Source of the DNA: CBDBUR01 sp965209065
GTDB lineage: Bacteria > Pseudomonadota > Alphaproteobacteria > JAPOUT01 > G958296285
Reading direction: 5' to 3'
Assembly (NCBI GenBank): GCA_965209065.1
Contig: OZ242373.1
Coordinates: forward strand, 806,001 to 870,000
DNA: 64,000 nucleotides
Part shown: positions 44,016 to 53,400 of the stretch, in pieces
Layout of the letters: the number at the start of each line of letters is the position of its first letter
Numbering within the stretch: the first letter of the stretch is position 1
Translations under genes and position numbers: made by a program
The notes under the pieces: generated by a model
Seen by the model: only the letters and a program-made list of their open reading frames with translations
Told to the model about the DNA's origin: nothing
The model's database searches: none

Positions 44016-44948
44016 TTATTTGTTACACGAAGCATCTTCTATTAAGCTCCGCACTAAAATTTTCATTTCCATTCCCGCGGCGCGGGCAATTTCGGGAACC
44101 AGAGAAGCACGCATCATACCAGGCTGTGTATTTAACTCTAAAAGTGCTAACTGATTCGTTTTTTCATTATAACGAAAATCACAACGACTTGCCCCTCTGC
44201 AACCTAAAATTTTATGCGCCGTTAATGAAATCTCTTTTATTTTTTCCGTTAAGTCTTTATTAACTTTCGCCGGCACTTCGTGAAGTGCGCCGTCAGAGTC
44301 GTATTTCTGGCTGTAATCGTAAAAACGATCCCCTGTCGGCATAACTTCCGCTATCCCTAGTGCCTTGTCGTTTAACACCGCGCAAGAAAGTTCTCTGCCC
44401 TCAATATACCTTTCTGCCATTAACCTTTCGCCATATTGCCAATCAGCCGAAGACAAAATAGACGGCGGCGCATTCGCTCCCTCCTTAACAATGAACACGC
44501 CAAGGCTAGAACCTTCAGCAAGCGGTTTAATCACGTAAGGCGGTGGCAGTAAATGCTCGCGCGCAATCTCCGCGCGCTCGGCGATGCGATGCTCAGCAAG
44601 CGGTAAGCCCGACGCCGCAAAGATGATTTTTGATTGCTCCTTGTTCATCGCCAAAGCAGACGCCAAAACGCCCGAATGCGTGTAGGGAATTGCCAAAGAC
44701 TCAAATAAACCTTGAACCACGCCGCTCTCGCCCCATTGCCCGTGTAGCGCATTGAAAATAATGTCGGGCTTGAGCTCTAATAACTGCGCCGCAAGTGAAG
44801 TATCCGCGTCAATTAAAGTCGTGCGCATACTGCTTTGCTTTAGTGCCGCTTCCACCGCCGCACCGCTCGCTAGTGAAACCTCGCGCTCGCCCGATAAACC
44901 ACCACACACTATTGCTATATGGGTAGCTATATGTTTTTCTACACTCAT
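44016..44948 (-). CDS. ddl: D-alanine-D-alanine ligase
   Basis: ATP-grasp enzyme making D-Ala-D-Ala for peptidoglycan. It has 310 residues from the Met at 44948. Motifs are CGGLSGEREVSLASG, HGQWGESGVVQGLFE, PYVIKPLAEGSSLGV and LLELNTQPGM. The start overlaps the murB stop (ATGA). Confidence 0.95.
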   Translation of the reverse strand: MSVEKHIATHIAIVCGGLSGEREVSLASGAAVEAALKQSSMRTTLIDADTSLAAQLLELKPDIIFNALHGQWGESGVVQGLFESLAIPYTHSGVLASALAMNKEQSKIIFAASGLPLAEHRIAERAEIAREHLLPPPYVIKPLAEGSSLGVFIVKEGANAPPSILSSADWQYGERLMAERYIEGRELSCAVLNDKALGIAEVMPTGDRFYDYSQKYDSDGALHEVPAKVNKDLTEKIKEISLTAHKILGCRGASRCDFRYNEKTNQLALLELNTQPGMMRASLVPEIARAAGMEMKILVRSLIEDASCNK

Positions 44949-45823
44949 TGCTTTTCTCCTATACGTTGGATTTCCCATTCTAACTCAATGCCAGTTTGAA
45001 CCTTCACCGCTTCGCGAATTTTCTCGCCCAAAGCCTCTATATCACACGCGCGCGCCTTGCCTCTGTTCATCAGAAAATTGCAGTGCTTCTCATTCACAAC
45101 CGCATCGCCAACCGAAAAACAACGACAGCCCGATTCCTCAATCAGCTCCCATGCCTTCTTGCCGCTTGTCGGATTCTTAAACGTGCTGCCGCTCGTGCGC
45201 GCACCCGACGGCTGCGCCACCTGACGCGAAGCCATCACCGCCGCCATCTTCTCCTCTATCGCTTTTTTGTCGGCGCGCGCGCCCGCAAAAAGAGCCTCCA
45301 TAAATATATGACCGCTCAATGCCGTGCGATAACCAAATGCCATCTGCTCCTGCTTTAAGACCCGCTTCTTGCCTTGCCTATCAAACGCCACCGCCTCCAT
45401 AAAAATCGCAGAGGTATCGCTGCCATAAGCCCCCGCGTTCATCGCTAGACAGCCGCCAACCGAACCCGGTATGCCCCGCATAAACTCAAATCCCGTTAGC
45501 TCCGCCTCTAACGCAACTTGCGATACCTTTTGCGCCAAAACCGCCGAGCCTACCCGCAAGCTCTCACCCAATCTTTCTATATGCTGGAAAGGCAGAACCA
45601 TCACGACACCCTTCACGCCTCCATCGCGCACCAAAGTGTTAGAGCCAACACCCAAAACATAAAGTGGCGCGTCAGTCGGATAACACGATAGAAAAACTTG
45701 AATATCCTCTTCATCGTGCGGTGCGAAAAAATACTCCGCCGAGCCGCCCGCGCGAAACCACGTGCGCGCTCCCAAAGGAACGTCCCTTGTCAATTTGCCT
45801 TTATACTTTTGCTTATCCCACAT
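44945..45823 (-). CDS. murB: UDP-N-acetylenolpyruvoylglucosamine reductase MurB
   Basis: FAD enzyme that forms UDP-MurNAc. The 292-residue short type I form has LGARTWFRAGGSAEYFF at the N-terminus, VLGVGSNTLVRD, GIPGSVGGCLAMNAGAYG and the catalytic SGSTFKNP. The C-terminal Glu region is VVNEKHCNFLMN. The 5' end overlaps murC by 11 bases. Confidence 0.96.
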   Translation of the reverse strand: MWDKQKYKGKLTRDVPLGARTWFRAGGSAEYFFAPHDEEDIQVFLSCYPTDAPLYVLGVGSNTLVRDGGVKGVVMVLPFQHIERLGESLRVGSAVLAQKVSQVALEAELTGFEFMRGIPGSVGGCLAMNAGAYGSDTSAIFMEAVAFDRQGKKRVLKQEQMAFGYRTALSGHIFMEALFAGARADKKAIEEKMAAVMASRQVAQPSGARTSGSTFKNPTSGKKAWELIEESGCRCFSVGDAVVNEKHCNFLMNRGKARACDIEALGEKIREAVKVQTGIELEWEIQRIGEKQ

Positions 45824-47123
45824 TAATCGCCTCCTTCATCAAAGCACCGATAGAACCCGCGCCCATACCGATAACTCTATCTCCCGCTTTCATCTGCTGC
45901 TTGATAAAGGCGGCAATATCCTCTGCCGTTTCTACCAGAGCAACCTCTTGCCCACCTTGACGTAAAGCCTCTGCCAATGCGCGATGGTCTAATGTGCGGG
46001 GCGACTCTCCCGCCGCATAAACCGGCGCGAGAGCAATTTTATCTGCCCGCCCCACGCTCGAAACAAACTCATCAAACAAATCCTCCAGCCGCGAAAAACG
46101 ATGGGGCTGAACCACAACGCCAACAGAGCCAGCACACGCTTTCTTGACCGCCTCTATCGTTACCAAAATTTCTTTCGGGTGGTGCGCGTAATCATCATAA
46201 AGTTTAACGCCCGACAGCTCGCCGATAAAAGTAAAACGCCTGCCAACGCCCTTAAAAGATTCTAAAGCCCGCACGATAACCGCATCATCTATCCCCAGCT
46301 CTTGCGCCAGCCTTATCGCCGCGAGAGCATTGCAAACATTATGCTCCCCCAAAAGAGGCAAGGAAAACTTCTTGCCACCAAAGCACCAGCGCGTCTCCTC
46401 CGCTTTATGCTCCACTTCGCTCACCTCGCCCAAACCATAAGACAAACACCGCGCGCCGCCTTTGCTTAAACGCTCAACATATTCATCGTTTTTGGGGATA
46501 ATCGCAAACTTTTTCGCACTGCTTAAAAAACTCTCAAACGCCCGCAGCAAATTATCAAAACCAGCATAGTGGCTAAGATGCTCCCTATCTATATTCGTGA
46601 TGACCGCAATGTCGGTCGGTAAGCGCGTGAAGGTGCCGTCCGATTCATCGCCCTCGACAACCATCCAGTCGCCCGCGCCATAACGCACATTGCTGCCGTA
46701 ACCCGTCATCAGCCCGCCGTTGATTATCGTCGGGTCAAAACCCGCTTGCTCCAGTATCGTGCCGATAAGCGCGGTCGTTGTCGTCTTGCCGTGCGTGCCT
46801 GAAATCGTTATCGTCTTCTTGCCCGCCATTAGCCACGCAAGCATATCCGCGCGATGCCACAAGGTCAGTCCGCTCGCACATGCCGCCACGCGCTCGGGGT
46901 TGTCCTCCCCTATCGCTGTCGAATAAACCAGACAACTCGCCCCCTTTATATTATCCGCCGCGTGGGACGAGAAAATTTTAATGCCTAACCCCTTCAGCCT
47001 TCTCGTGTTCGCGTTATCGCTCTCGTCACTGCCTTGAACCGAAAAGCCGCGCCGATGCGCCACCTCAGCAAGCGCGCTCATTCCGATGCCCCCGATGCCA
47101 ACAATATGCATCAAACTAAACAT
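45813..47123 (-). CDS. murC: UDP-N-acetylmuramate-L-alanine ligase MurC
   Basis: Adds L-Ala to UDP-MurNAc. The 436-residue Mur ligase has an N-terminal GIGGIGMSALAEV, the ATP loop ISGTHGKTTTTALIG, NIDREHLSHY and DDYAHHPKEI. The start at 47123 overlaps the fusion gene stop by 8 bases (ATGTTTAG); a second Met four codons on is possible. Confidence 0.96.
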   Translation of the reverse strand: MFSLMHIVGIGGIGMSALAEVAHRRGFSVQGSDESDNANTRRLKGLGIKIFSSHAADNIKGASCLVYSTAIGEDNPERVAACASGLTLWHRADMLAWLMAGKKTITISGTHGKTTTTALIGTILEQAGFDPTIINGGLMTGYGSNVRYGAGDWMVVEGDESDGTFTRLPTDIAVITNIDREHLSHYAGFDNLLRAFESFLSSAKKFAIIPKNDEYVERLSKGGARCLSYGLGEVSEVEHKAEETRWCFGGKKFSLPLLGEHNVCNALAAIRLAQELGIDDAVIVRALESFKGVGRRFTFIGELSGVKLYDDYAHHPKEILVTIEAVKKACAGSVGVVVQPHRFSRLEDLFDEFVSSVGRADKIALAPVYAAGESPRTLDHRALAEALRQGGQEVALVETAEDIAAFIKQQMKAGDRVIGMGAGSIGALMKEAINVG

Positions 47124-49464
47124 CGCCCGCCTCGCTTAAAACCAGCTGCGCGAGCCTATCGCCCGCCTGACTTCCCGCCTCGCCTGACGAAGCTGTCGAT
47201 GACCGCGCCGCCTTCAATAAAACATTTGGAGATTCAATTAACTCTGCCAGCCTACGCGCCAACTTCTCAGGCAGAAATTCTCTCTCGTGCATCAACCAAC
47301 CCGCGCCGGTTTCAACAAAATGCTTAGCGTTCGCAGTTTGCTCGGCGAACGCGCCCGCGTCCGAAATGGGTATCACAATCGCCGGGCGACCGAATAACTT
47401 TAGCTCGCTTATCGTTGAAGCACCGCCGCGCGCAATCACCAAATGACTCTCGGTAATGTGCTTCTCTATGTTGTCAAAAAAACTCGCCAGCCTGTGCGCT
47501 GTTCCCGCTTCGTCATACATCTGCTTTATCTCCTGCTCGCGACTGCGACACTGCTGAACCACAGAAATTTTATGCTTACGCGCAAGCAACCTCAAAGCAA
47601 GCGGTAAGTTCTTATCAAACCACTCAGAGCCCTGCGAGCCAGCAAAAATAAAAATGCGAAAAGCCTCGCCTTTTTTAGGCGCAACATAAGCTCGCACGCC
47701 CGCCTCCAGCAACCGAGGACGCACAGGATTACCAATCAAAATAGATTTATCCACACCCCCACGCAAACGCTGCGACAAGGAAAGCCTACGCGCAAAAGGC
47801 TTTAGAAATTTGTTCGCCCGACCCAAGACACCGCCCGGCTCGTGCAACACAATCGGAAGCCGCAATAAAAAACCCGCCAGCACAACCGGCACCGAAGGAT
47901 AACCGCCGAAACCAACAATAACCTTCTGCCCGCGAATGCGCGTCAAGCCGTAAAGACTTTGCACAACACCCCACGCCATAAAAAAACTCGCGGCAAGCAA
48001 CCCCAATGCCGAACGCCCCGCCATCGCTGCCGAGCTTATCTGCCTTAATCCGTCCCAGACTCCGCTATCCTTATAAGTCTTGGCGCGCTTGTCGTAAAAA
48101 AGGTGAGCCTCCTTGCCCTTGTGCCTTAGGCTTTGCGCCAAACCCTCGGCAGGGAAAATGCCGCCGCCCGTGCCGCCCGCCGCGATAATCACCTTAGGAC
48201 TCGAATGCCGCCGAACATAAGAACCAAACGCGCGACCGCGCTCGGCAAAATCGCGATAGGAATCAAACGAAGCACAGGCCGGCGACAACAACACAACCCC
48301 GCGCTTCGCTTTCTCCAGCACCGCGCGAACCGCATCCTCTAATGTGGGATAGCTGGTCTGCGAAACCCGACCCCTGAGGAAAGCACTTAGCTCCGGCGCG
48401 GCACTGCCAAATAAATAAGCATGGTGAATATGACCTAGAGTTTTCTCAAGCGCACCGAACCCCTCTGCCTTCGCCGCACCACCCGCAAGCCAGTGAATGT
48501 CCTGATATTGCGACAAAGCTAAACTCGCCGCATCCGCGTTTGTCGCCTTGCTGTCGTTGATGAAAGGAACGCCGTCTATCTCAGCTATCACCTCTTGACG
48601 ATGGGCAAGCGGCTTGAAACGATTGAAGCTATCTATGAACTGCTTATTGCTTATCTTAAAATAACGCGCGACCTCAAACGCCGCGGCGATGTTCTCTTTG
48701 CGGTGATGACCCAAATGCAACCCTTTAGGAAGGCGCGTTTTGTTTATTTCTATTTTGCGCGCCTTGACGCTATCGTAAAGTTTTTTGCCAAACTTATCCC
48801 CCGTGTTGATTAAAGCCAGATGACTCTTGCCCAAGCCAGCGAAAAGTTTTGCCTTCGCCGCCGCGTATTTCTCTAAAGAGCCGTGGCGCGCGGTGTGGTC
48901 GGGCGTGAGGTTGAGCTGAGCCGCTATCGTCGGCGCGAAAATCTTAAGCCTGCTCGCTTGATAGGAAGATATTTCCAAAACATAAATTAAACCCTTGCAT
49001 GGCGGCTCCAAAGCCAGCACTGGCACACCTATATTTCCCCCTATCGCCACCGAATAACCCCCATCGCTCAACACCTGCCCGATGAAAGCAGTCGTCGTCG
49101 ATTTGCCGTTCGTCCCGGTTATCGCAATCGTTTTAACCCCGCTGCCCTTTATCGCCCGCGCAAATAACTCAACGTCTCCTGTGGTTTTTATCTTCAATAA
49201 AGTTAAGTCCTTGATTAAATCATGCTTCTCGCTAACGCCCGGCGAAGGAACAAAAAGCTGAACGCCACGCCACGCGTCTGCCTCTGGCGGCAATAAAGTA
49301 AGTGCTGGATAAAGTTGCGCCGCACGCTTTCGCGTTTGCTTGTTGTCGTCCCAGCCAATCACCTCCGCCTCGCCCGCTAAACAAGACGCCACAACCGATA
49401 AACCTGTCGCTCCCAACCCTAAAACGCCAACCAACTCCCCCTTATGAAAGTCTATCTTTATCAT
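47116..49464 (-). CDS. murD: MurD-MurG fusion protein
   Basis: One uninterrupted frame of 782 residues encodes two peptidoglycan enzymes. Residues 1-420 are MurD (UDP-MurNAc-Ala-D-Glu ligase): VGVLGLGATGLSV, ATP loop AITGTNGKSTTTAF (117-122 core), FINDSKATNADA, and the C-terminal VLLSPACASFDSYRDFAERG. Residues 424-782 are MurG (lipid II glycosyltransferase): KVIIAAGGTGGGIFPA, GFGGYPSVPVVLAG, FAGSQGS and ARGGASTISELKLFGRPAI. There is practically no linker. ftsW, normally between murD and murG, is missing. In the MurG part the usual GGTGGH reads GGTGGG and HEQN reads HEPG. Start at 49464 overlaps the mraY stop (ATGA). Confidence 0.95.
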   Translation of the reverse strand: MIKIDFHKGELVGVLGLGATGLSVVASCLAGEAEVIGWDDNKQTRKRAAQLYPALTLLPPEADAWRGVQLFVPSPGVSEKHDLIKDLTLLKIKTTGDVELFARAIKGSGVKTIAITGTNGKSTTTAFIGQVLSDGGYSVAIGGNIGVPVLALEPPCKGLIYVLEISSYQASRLKIFAPTIAAQLNLTPDHTARHGSLEKYAAAKAKLFAGLGKSHLALINTGDKFGKKLYDSVKARKIEINKTRLPKGLHLGHHRKENIAAAFEVARYFKISNKQFIDSFNRFKPLAHRQEVIAEIDGVPFINDSKATNADAASLALSQYQDIHWLAGGAAKAEGFGALEKTLGHIHHAYLFGSAAPELSAFLRGRVSQTSYPTLEDAVRAVLEKAKRGVVLLSPACASFDSYRDFAERGRAFGSYVRRHSSPKVIIAAGGTGGGIFPAEGLAQSLRHKGKEAHLFYDKRAKTYKDSGVWDGLRQISSAAMAGRSALGLLAASFFMAWGVVQSLYGLTRIRGQKVIVGFGGYPSVPVVLAGFLLRLPIVLHEPGGVLGRANKFLKPFARRLSLSQRLRGGVDKSILIGNPVRPRLLEAGVRAYVAPKKGEAFRIFIFAGSQGSEWFDKNLPLALRLLARKHKISVVQQCRSREQEIKQMYDEAGTAHRLASFFDNIEKHITESHLVIARGGASTISELKLFGRPAIVIPISDAGAFAEQTANAKHFVETGAGWLMHEREFLPEKLARRLAELIESPNVLLKAARSSTASSGEAGSQAGDRLAQLVLSEAGDV

Positions 49465-50309
49465 CGTAGCTTTAAGGTCGCTAACCCAATCAAAGCCAAC
49501 ACGAAAGATATAATCCACATTCTTATCACAATGGTCGCTTCACTCCAGCCGCGCTTCTCTAGATGATGGTGGAAGGGCGCCATCAAAAAAACACGCTTGC
49601 CCGTTAGCTTGAACGATAGCACTTGCACAATAACCGATAAAGTCTCTAGCACAAACAAACCGCCGATGATAATTAGAACAAGCTCGTGCTTCGCCGCAAT
49701 GGCAATCGCTCCCAAGCCCGCACCCAAAGCTAAAGAACCCGTGTCGCCCATGAAAACACGCGCCGGCGGCGCGTTGAACCACAAAAACCCCAATCCCGCA
49801 CCAATCATCGCGCCGCAAATTATCGCAAGCTCTCCCGCGCCCTCTACATAGACTATCTGTAAATAATCAGCGAAAACACTATGCCCAATCAAATAAGTGA
49901 TAATGCCAAAACTACCCGCAGCAATCATCACCGGCATTATCGCCAAGCCGTCTAGCCCGTCCGTTAAATTGACCGCGTTCGATGAGCCAACCAAAACAAG
50001 CAAAATAAATAAAGGAAAAAATACTCCCAGCGGAACTAAAACATCTTTGACAAAAGGAATAGATAAATTCGCCACGCCGCCTTGGGTCGCTAGATAAAAT
50101 AAGTAGGCCACGATGAGCGCTAAAATCGACTCCAACCCCAAACGCACCCGACCCGATAAACCATAATGAGAGTTGCGCTTTAACTTCAAACTATCATCAA
50201 GCGCGCCCAATAAACCAAAGCTCATAATAACGCCGAGCACAATCAAAATGAACGCGTTGCTTAAATCTGCCCACAATAAAACCGATAGAGACAAAGCCAA
50301 CAAAAGCAT
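49461..50309 (-). CDS. mraY: MraY, C-terminal fragment frame (catalytic part)
   Basis: Phospho-MurNAc-pentapeptide translocase, which makes lipid I. This 282-codon frame holds all visible catalytic motifs: ALDDSLK, the NAVNLTDGLDGLAIMP loop, FMGDTGSLALG and APFHHHLEKRGW, with about eight membrane helices. It begins at an ATG whose A is the last base of the TAA stop of the N-terminal frame (TAATG). Reading back one codon in this frame gives Leu, and the combined sequence aligns with intact MraY if a single base is added at about 50311. Either a sequence error, a real frameshift, or a split gene translated by coupling. Confidence 0.85.
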   Translation of the reverse strand: MLLLALSLSVLLWADLSNAFILIVLGVIMSFGLLGALDDSLKLKRNSHYGLSGRVRLGLESILALIVAYLFYLATQGGVANLSIPFVKDVLVPLGVFFPLFILLVLVGSSNAVNLTDGLDGLAIMPVMIAAGSFGIITYLIGHSVFADYLQIVYVEGAGELAIICGAMIGAGLGFLWFNAPPARVFMGDTGSLALGAGLGAIAIAAKHELVLIIIGGLFVLETLSVIVQVLSFKLTGKRVFLMAPFHHHLEKRGWSEATIVIRMWIISFVLALIGLATLKLR

Positions 50310-50542
50310 TAACCCGCCATCGTTGGTGTTCCTGCCTTTTCTATTATGTGATGCTCAGGACCATCGCTGCGTATGGGCTGACCGGTTTTCTGCAACCGCT
50401 TGAGCCAGTCTATCAAAGGCTGCCCGATGATAAAACTGATTATCAGCGCCGTCATAATCGCACCGCCCGTGCGTGTCGTGAGATAACGAAACACGTTCAG
50501 TAGCGAGACGTCTACCCAATCCCCCAATAACCATAAAATCAT
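50309..50542 (-). CDS. mraY: MraY, N-terminal fragment frame
   Basis: 77 residues with the conserved MraY N-terminus: MILWLLGDW, FRYLTTRTGGA, two membrane helices and the cytoplasmic GPEHHIIEKAGTPTMAG motif, after which TAA stops the frame. Intact MraY would continue GG-I/L-M-x-L, which is exactly what the next frame encodes. The two pieces plus one missing codon add up to 360 residues, the usual MraY length. The start overlaps the murF stop (ATGA). Confidence 0.85.
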   Translation of the reverse strand: MILWLLGDWVDVSLLNVFRYLTTRTGGAIMTALIISFIIGQPLIDWLKRLQKTGQPIRSDGPEHHIIEKAGTPTMAG

Positions 50543-51912
50543 ATCCGCTCCTTTAGCTGCTCGATGAAATGAGATAACCTCATCTTCTGCGAACCTTTGA
50601 TTAAAATAATATCACCCTTTCGCAAAACAGACACCAAACCTTCCACCAGCCCCGATGCGTCAGGCGCATAGCCACCTCTTTTGTCCTCAGGCAAAATATC
50701 ATAGAGATACTTCATCTTTTCGCCGCATAAAAAAACCAGCTTGGCGCTCTTATCCACCGCGGCGAGTAAAGCGCGATGGTAATCCGCCGAGCCCACGCCG
50801 AGCTCCGCCATATCGCCGAGAACCACAAGAGGGCGGCGCCCGCCGCCGCTCGATAAATGCCTCAAACTCTCTAACGCCGCCTCCATTGACGCCGGGTTGG
50901 CGTTATAACTCTCGTCAATAAGCTCTATCCCCGCCCCCTTGATGACCTCCTGCCTTCTGCCCCTGCCCTCGCGCGGGAGCATCGCGCTTAGCCGCTCGGC
51001 ACTGGCGCGAACGTCTTGCCCCAGAATATGCGCCGCCGTCAATATCGCAACCGAATTCCACGCAAGCCACAATGACGGAATATATTGAAAAAAAGAAACC
51101 CGCACACCAAAAATATCCGCCTCAACATTCGCACCCTGATTACTAGACTCGCTAGGCGTCCAGTTGATTATCTTGCCGTCCCCCTCCGCGCCAAAACTAT
51201 AAATCTTATCTACCTTTTGTCGCGCGCGCTCTGCTAGAAAATCAAAAAAAGCACAATCGCGGTTTAATAAAACCTCGCCACCCTTTTGTAACCCATCAAA
51301 AATCTCCGCCTTCGCCGCCGCTATCTCCTCTAGCGAATTGAAAAAACCAATATGCGCCGAAGCAATACGCGTTATCAAAACAAAATCAGGGCGCGCCAAG
51401 CACGACAACTTTTTAATCTCCCCCTTATGGTTCATTCCCATCTCCAGCACCGCAAACTTTTCTTGCGGGTCAAGACGCGCCAACGTTAAAGGCACACCCC
51501 AGTGATTGTTGAAACTCTTCTCCGCCGAATGGGCAGACAAGACTTCCGCTAACCCGTCTTTCACCGCCGTCTTGCCAACCGAACCAGTTATCGCAATCAC
51601 TTTCGCCGCCGCGCGCAAGCGCGCAAAAGAACCTAAACGCTCTAACGCAACTTGACAATCCTTAACCTTAATCAACTTATCACCTGCTCTGCTGCTTTCT
51701 GTTATCACCGCGGCAGCTTGCTTTTGTAAAGCCTCGTCAATAAAATTCGCGCCGTCAAAATTTTCTCCGCGAATGGCAATAAACAAATCACCCGCACGCA
51801 ATGAACGGCTATCAATAGAAACACCACGCGCTTCTATCCCGCCAATTGCCTCTTGAGGCACCTCTTGAGCTAAAGCCTCGCTTAACTCTTGACTAGACCA
51901 TAAACTAGACAT
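50539..51912 (-). CDS. murF: UDP-MurNAc-tripeptide D-alanyl-D-alanine ligase MurF
   Basis: Adds D-Ala-D-Ala to the precursor. It has 457 residues from the Met at 51912 (MSSLWSSQEL). The Mur ligase loop AITGSVGKTAVKDG, NNHWGVPLTLARL and the ESYNANPASMEAALE motif are present. The start overlaps the murE stop by 8 bases (ATGTCTAG). Confidence 0.95.
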   Translation of the reverse strand: MSSLWSSQELSEALAQEVPQEAIGGIEARGVSIDSRSLRAGDLFIAIRGENFDGANFIDEALQKQAAAVITESSRAGDKLIKVKDCQVALERLGSFARLRAAAKVIAITGSVGKTAVKDGLAEVLSAHSAEKSFNNHWGVPLTLARLDPQEKFAVLEMGMNHKGEIKKLSCLARPDFVLITRIASAHIGFFNSLEEIAAAKAEIFDGLQKGGEVLLNRDCAFFDFLAERARQKVDKIYSFGAEGDGKIINWTPSESSNQGANVEADIFGVRVSFFQYIPSLWLAWNSVAILTAAHILGQDVRASAERLSAMLPREGRGRRQEVIKGAGIELIDESYNANPASMEAALESLRHLSSGGGRRPLVVLGDMAELGVGSADYHRALLAAVDKSAKLVFLCGEKMKYLYDILPEDKRGGYAPDASGLVEGLVSVLRKGDIILIKGSQKMRLSHFIEQLKERI

Positions 51913-53392
51913 CGATAAACTCGCGAATGATCTCGGCATCAGAAAATTTTATCCGCTTGCCCTCTCGCTCTTGATAATTCTCATGCCCCTTACCCGCCAC
52001 AAGCAAAATATCCTGCGGCTTTAACTGCTTCATCGCTTCGGCAATCGCCTCTCTTCTATCGCCAATGTTTTTCGCGCTCGGCAAGGCAGCGTGAAGCTGC
52101 GCGCGAATAGCACCCGCATCCTCAAAGCGAGGGTTGTCATCGGTTATCACAACCTCATCAGCAAGCCGACCCGCAACCCGCGCCATTAACGGACGCTTGC
52201 TCCTATCCCTATCGCCGCCCGCTCCAAACACGAGGTGAAGCCGACCCCCCGCCGCCGATAAGGACTCCCGCAAAGCACTTAACGCCGACTCTAACGCGTC
52301 AGGCGTGTGCGCGTAATCAATGTAAATATCCGCGCCGCTATTACCCCCGCTTATCACCCGCTCTAAACGCGCGGGCACACAAGGCACGCTCTCCAAAATA
52401 GAAAACACCGCGCGCGGTTGAAGCCTCTCCTCCATTCCCATAATAGCACCCACCGCCAGCAAAGCATTCACCGCTTGGAAACGCCCGACCAAAGGAAAGG
52501 CAATGTGGTAATCCACCCCTTGATGAATAATATCCAGAGCTTGTCCTAATCCATGAGGCGTGCAACGCTTTATTTGAATCTCGACCCCCGCACGCTCACC
52601 CACACGAATTATTTTATGCCCACGCGCGGCGGCAACACGCAGAGCCTCTTTAGCACCCGGCGCATCATCATCGCAAACGAACACACCGCCTCGAGGCAGA
52701 ATCTCATCTATCAATCGCAGCTTGGCTTCTAAGTAAGCCGCTTGGTTTTGGTGGTAGTCCAAATGGTCGGTGCCGAGCCGCGTGAAAATAGCCGCCGCCG
52801 GCACGATGCCGTCCAGTCGGTGTTGCGCCAACCCATGACTAGACGCCTCTAACGCCACGCGCTGGTAAGAACGCCGCGCTAAACCCGATAACATTCGGTG
52901 AATAATATCCGCGCTCGGTGTCGTCAGCGAAGAGCTCAAATGAAACCTATCGGCAAGCAAACCCAACGTGCCAATCGAAGCCGCCTTGAACCCCAGCCGC
53001 TCCCAAATATAACGCGCGAAACTCGCGACCGAAGTCTTGCCGTTCGTGCCAGTTATCGCTATCACGCGCGGCAAAACAATATCCCCATACTGATAAGGAA
53101 AAAAACGCGAAGCCATCAACGCATATTCCTTACGCGGATTGTCCGCCTTTAGATGAATGACTCCGTTTGCTGCTATCGGCAAATCAATTTCGGGCGCGGT
53201 CAAAATGGCGATCGCTCCCCGGTCTATCGCCTCGCGAATGTAATCCGTGCCGTCAGCGCGCGCGCCGGCGAAAGCCGCAAACAAAAAGCCGTCGCGCACC
53301 GAACGACTATCCGCGCTCAACCCGCGCACCAGCACCTCCCCCTCTTGTGAAGGTAGCGCGGCGGCGGCGGCTGTAAGTTGTTTTAGTGGCAT
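51905..53392 (-). CDS. murE: UDP-MurNAc-Ala-Glu ligase MurE (probably meso-diaminopimelate adding)
   Basis: 495-residue Mur ligase. The ATP loop AITGTNGKTSVASF, TRLGTDHLDYH and the C-terminal DDNPRFEDAGAI motif are present. DNPR is the signature for meso-diaminopimelate recognition. Start at 53392 (MPLKQL) follows AGGAG, whereas the upstream ATG at 53404 overlaps the rsmH stop; either could be used. ftsL and ftsI, expected between rsmH and murE, are absent. Confidence 0.95.
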   Translation of the reverse strand: MPLKQLTAAAAALPSQEGEVLVRGLSADSRSVRDGFLFAAFAGARADGTDYIREAIDRGAIAILTAPEIDLPIAANGVIHLKADNPRKEYALMASRFFPYQYGDIVLPRVIAITGTNGKTSVASFARYIWERLGFKAASIGTLGLLADRFHLSSSLTTPSADIIHRMLSGLARRSYQRVALEASSHGLAQHRLDGIVPAAAIFTRLGTDHLDYHQNQAAYLEAKLRLIDEILPRGGVFVCDDDAPGAKEALRVAAARGHKIIRVGERAGVEIQIKRCTPHGLGQALDIIHQGVDYHIAFPLVGRFQAVNALLAVGAIMGMEERLQPRAVFSILESVPCVPARLERVISGGNSGADIYIDYAHTPDALESALSALRESLSAAGGRLHLVFGAGGDRDRSKRPLMARVAGRLADEVVITDDNPRFEDAGAIRAQLHAALPSAKNIGDRREAIAEAMKQLKPQDILLVAGKGHENYQEREGKRIKFSDAEIIREFIDV

Positions 53393-53400
53393 GGCTCTCC

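Noticed and set aside
47750..47765. DnaA-box-like TTATCCACA
   Set aside because: A single copy within the coding sequence of the MurG domain, without clustering or AT-rich unwinding region.
50305..50320. Programmed -1 frameshifting in mraY
   Set aside because: The junction GGGTTAATG is not a classical X-XXY-YYZ slippery heptamer and no obvious downstream pseudoknot is visible; an indel or coupled split gene is more likely.
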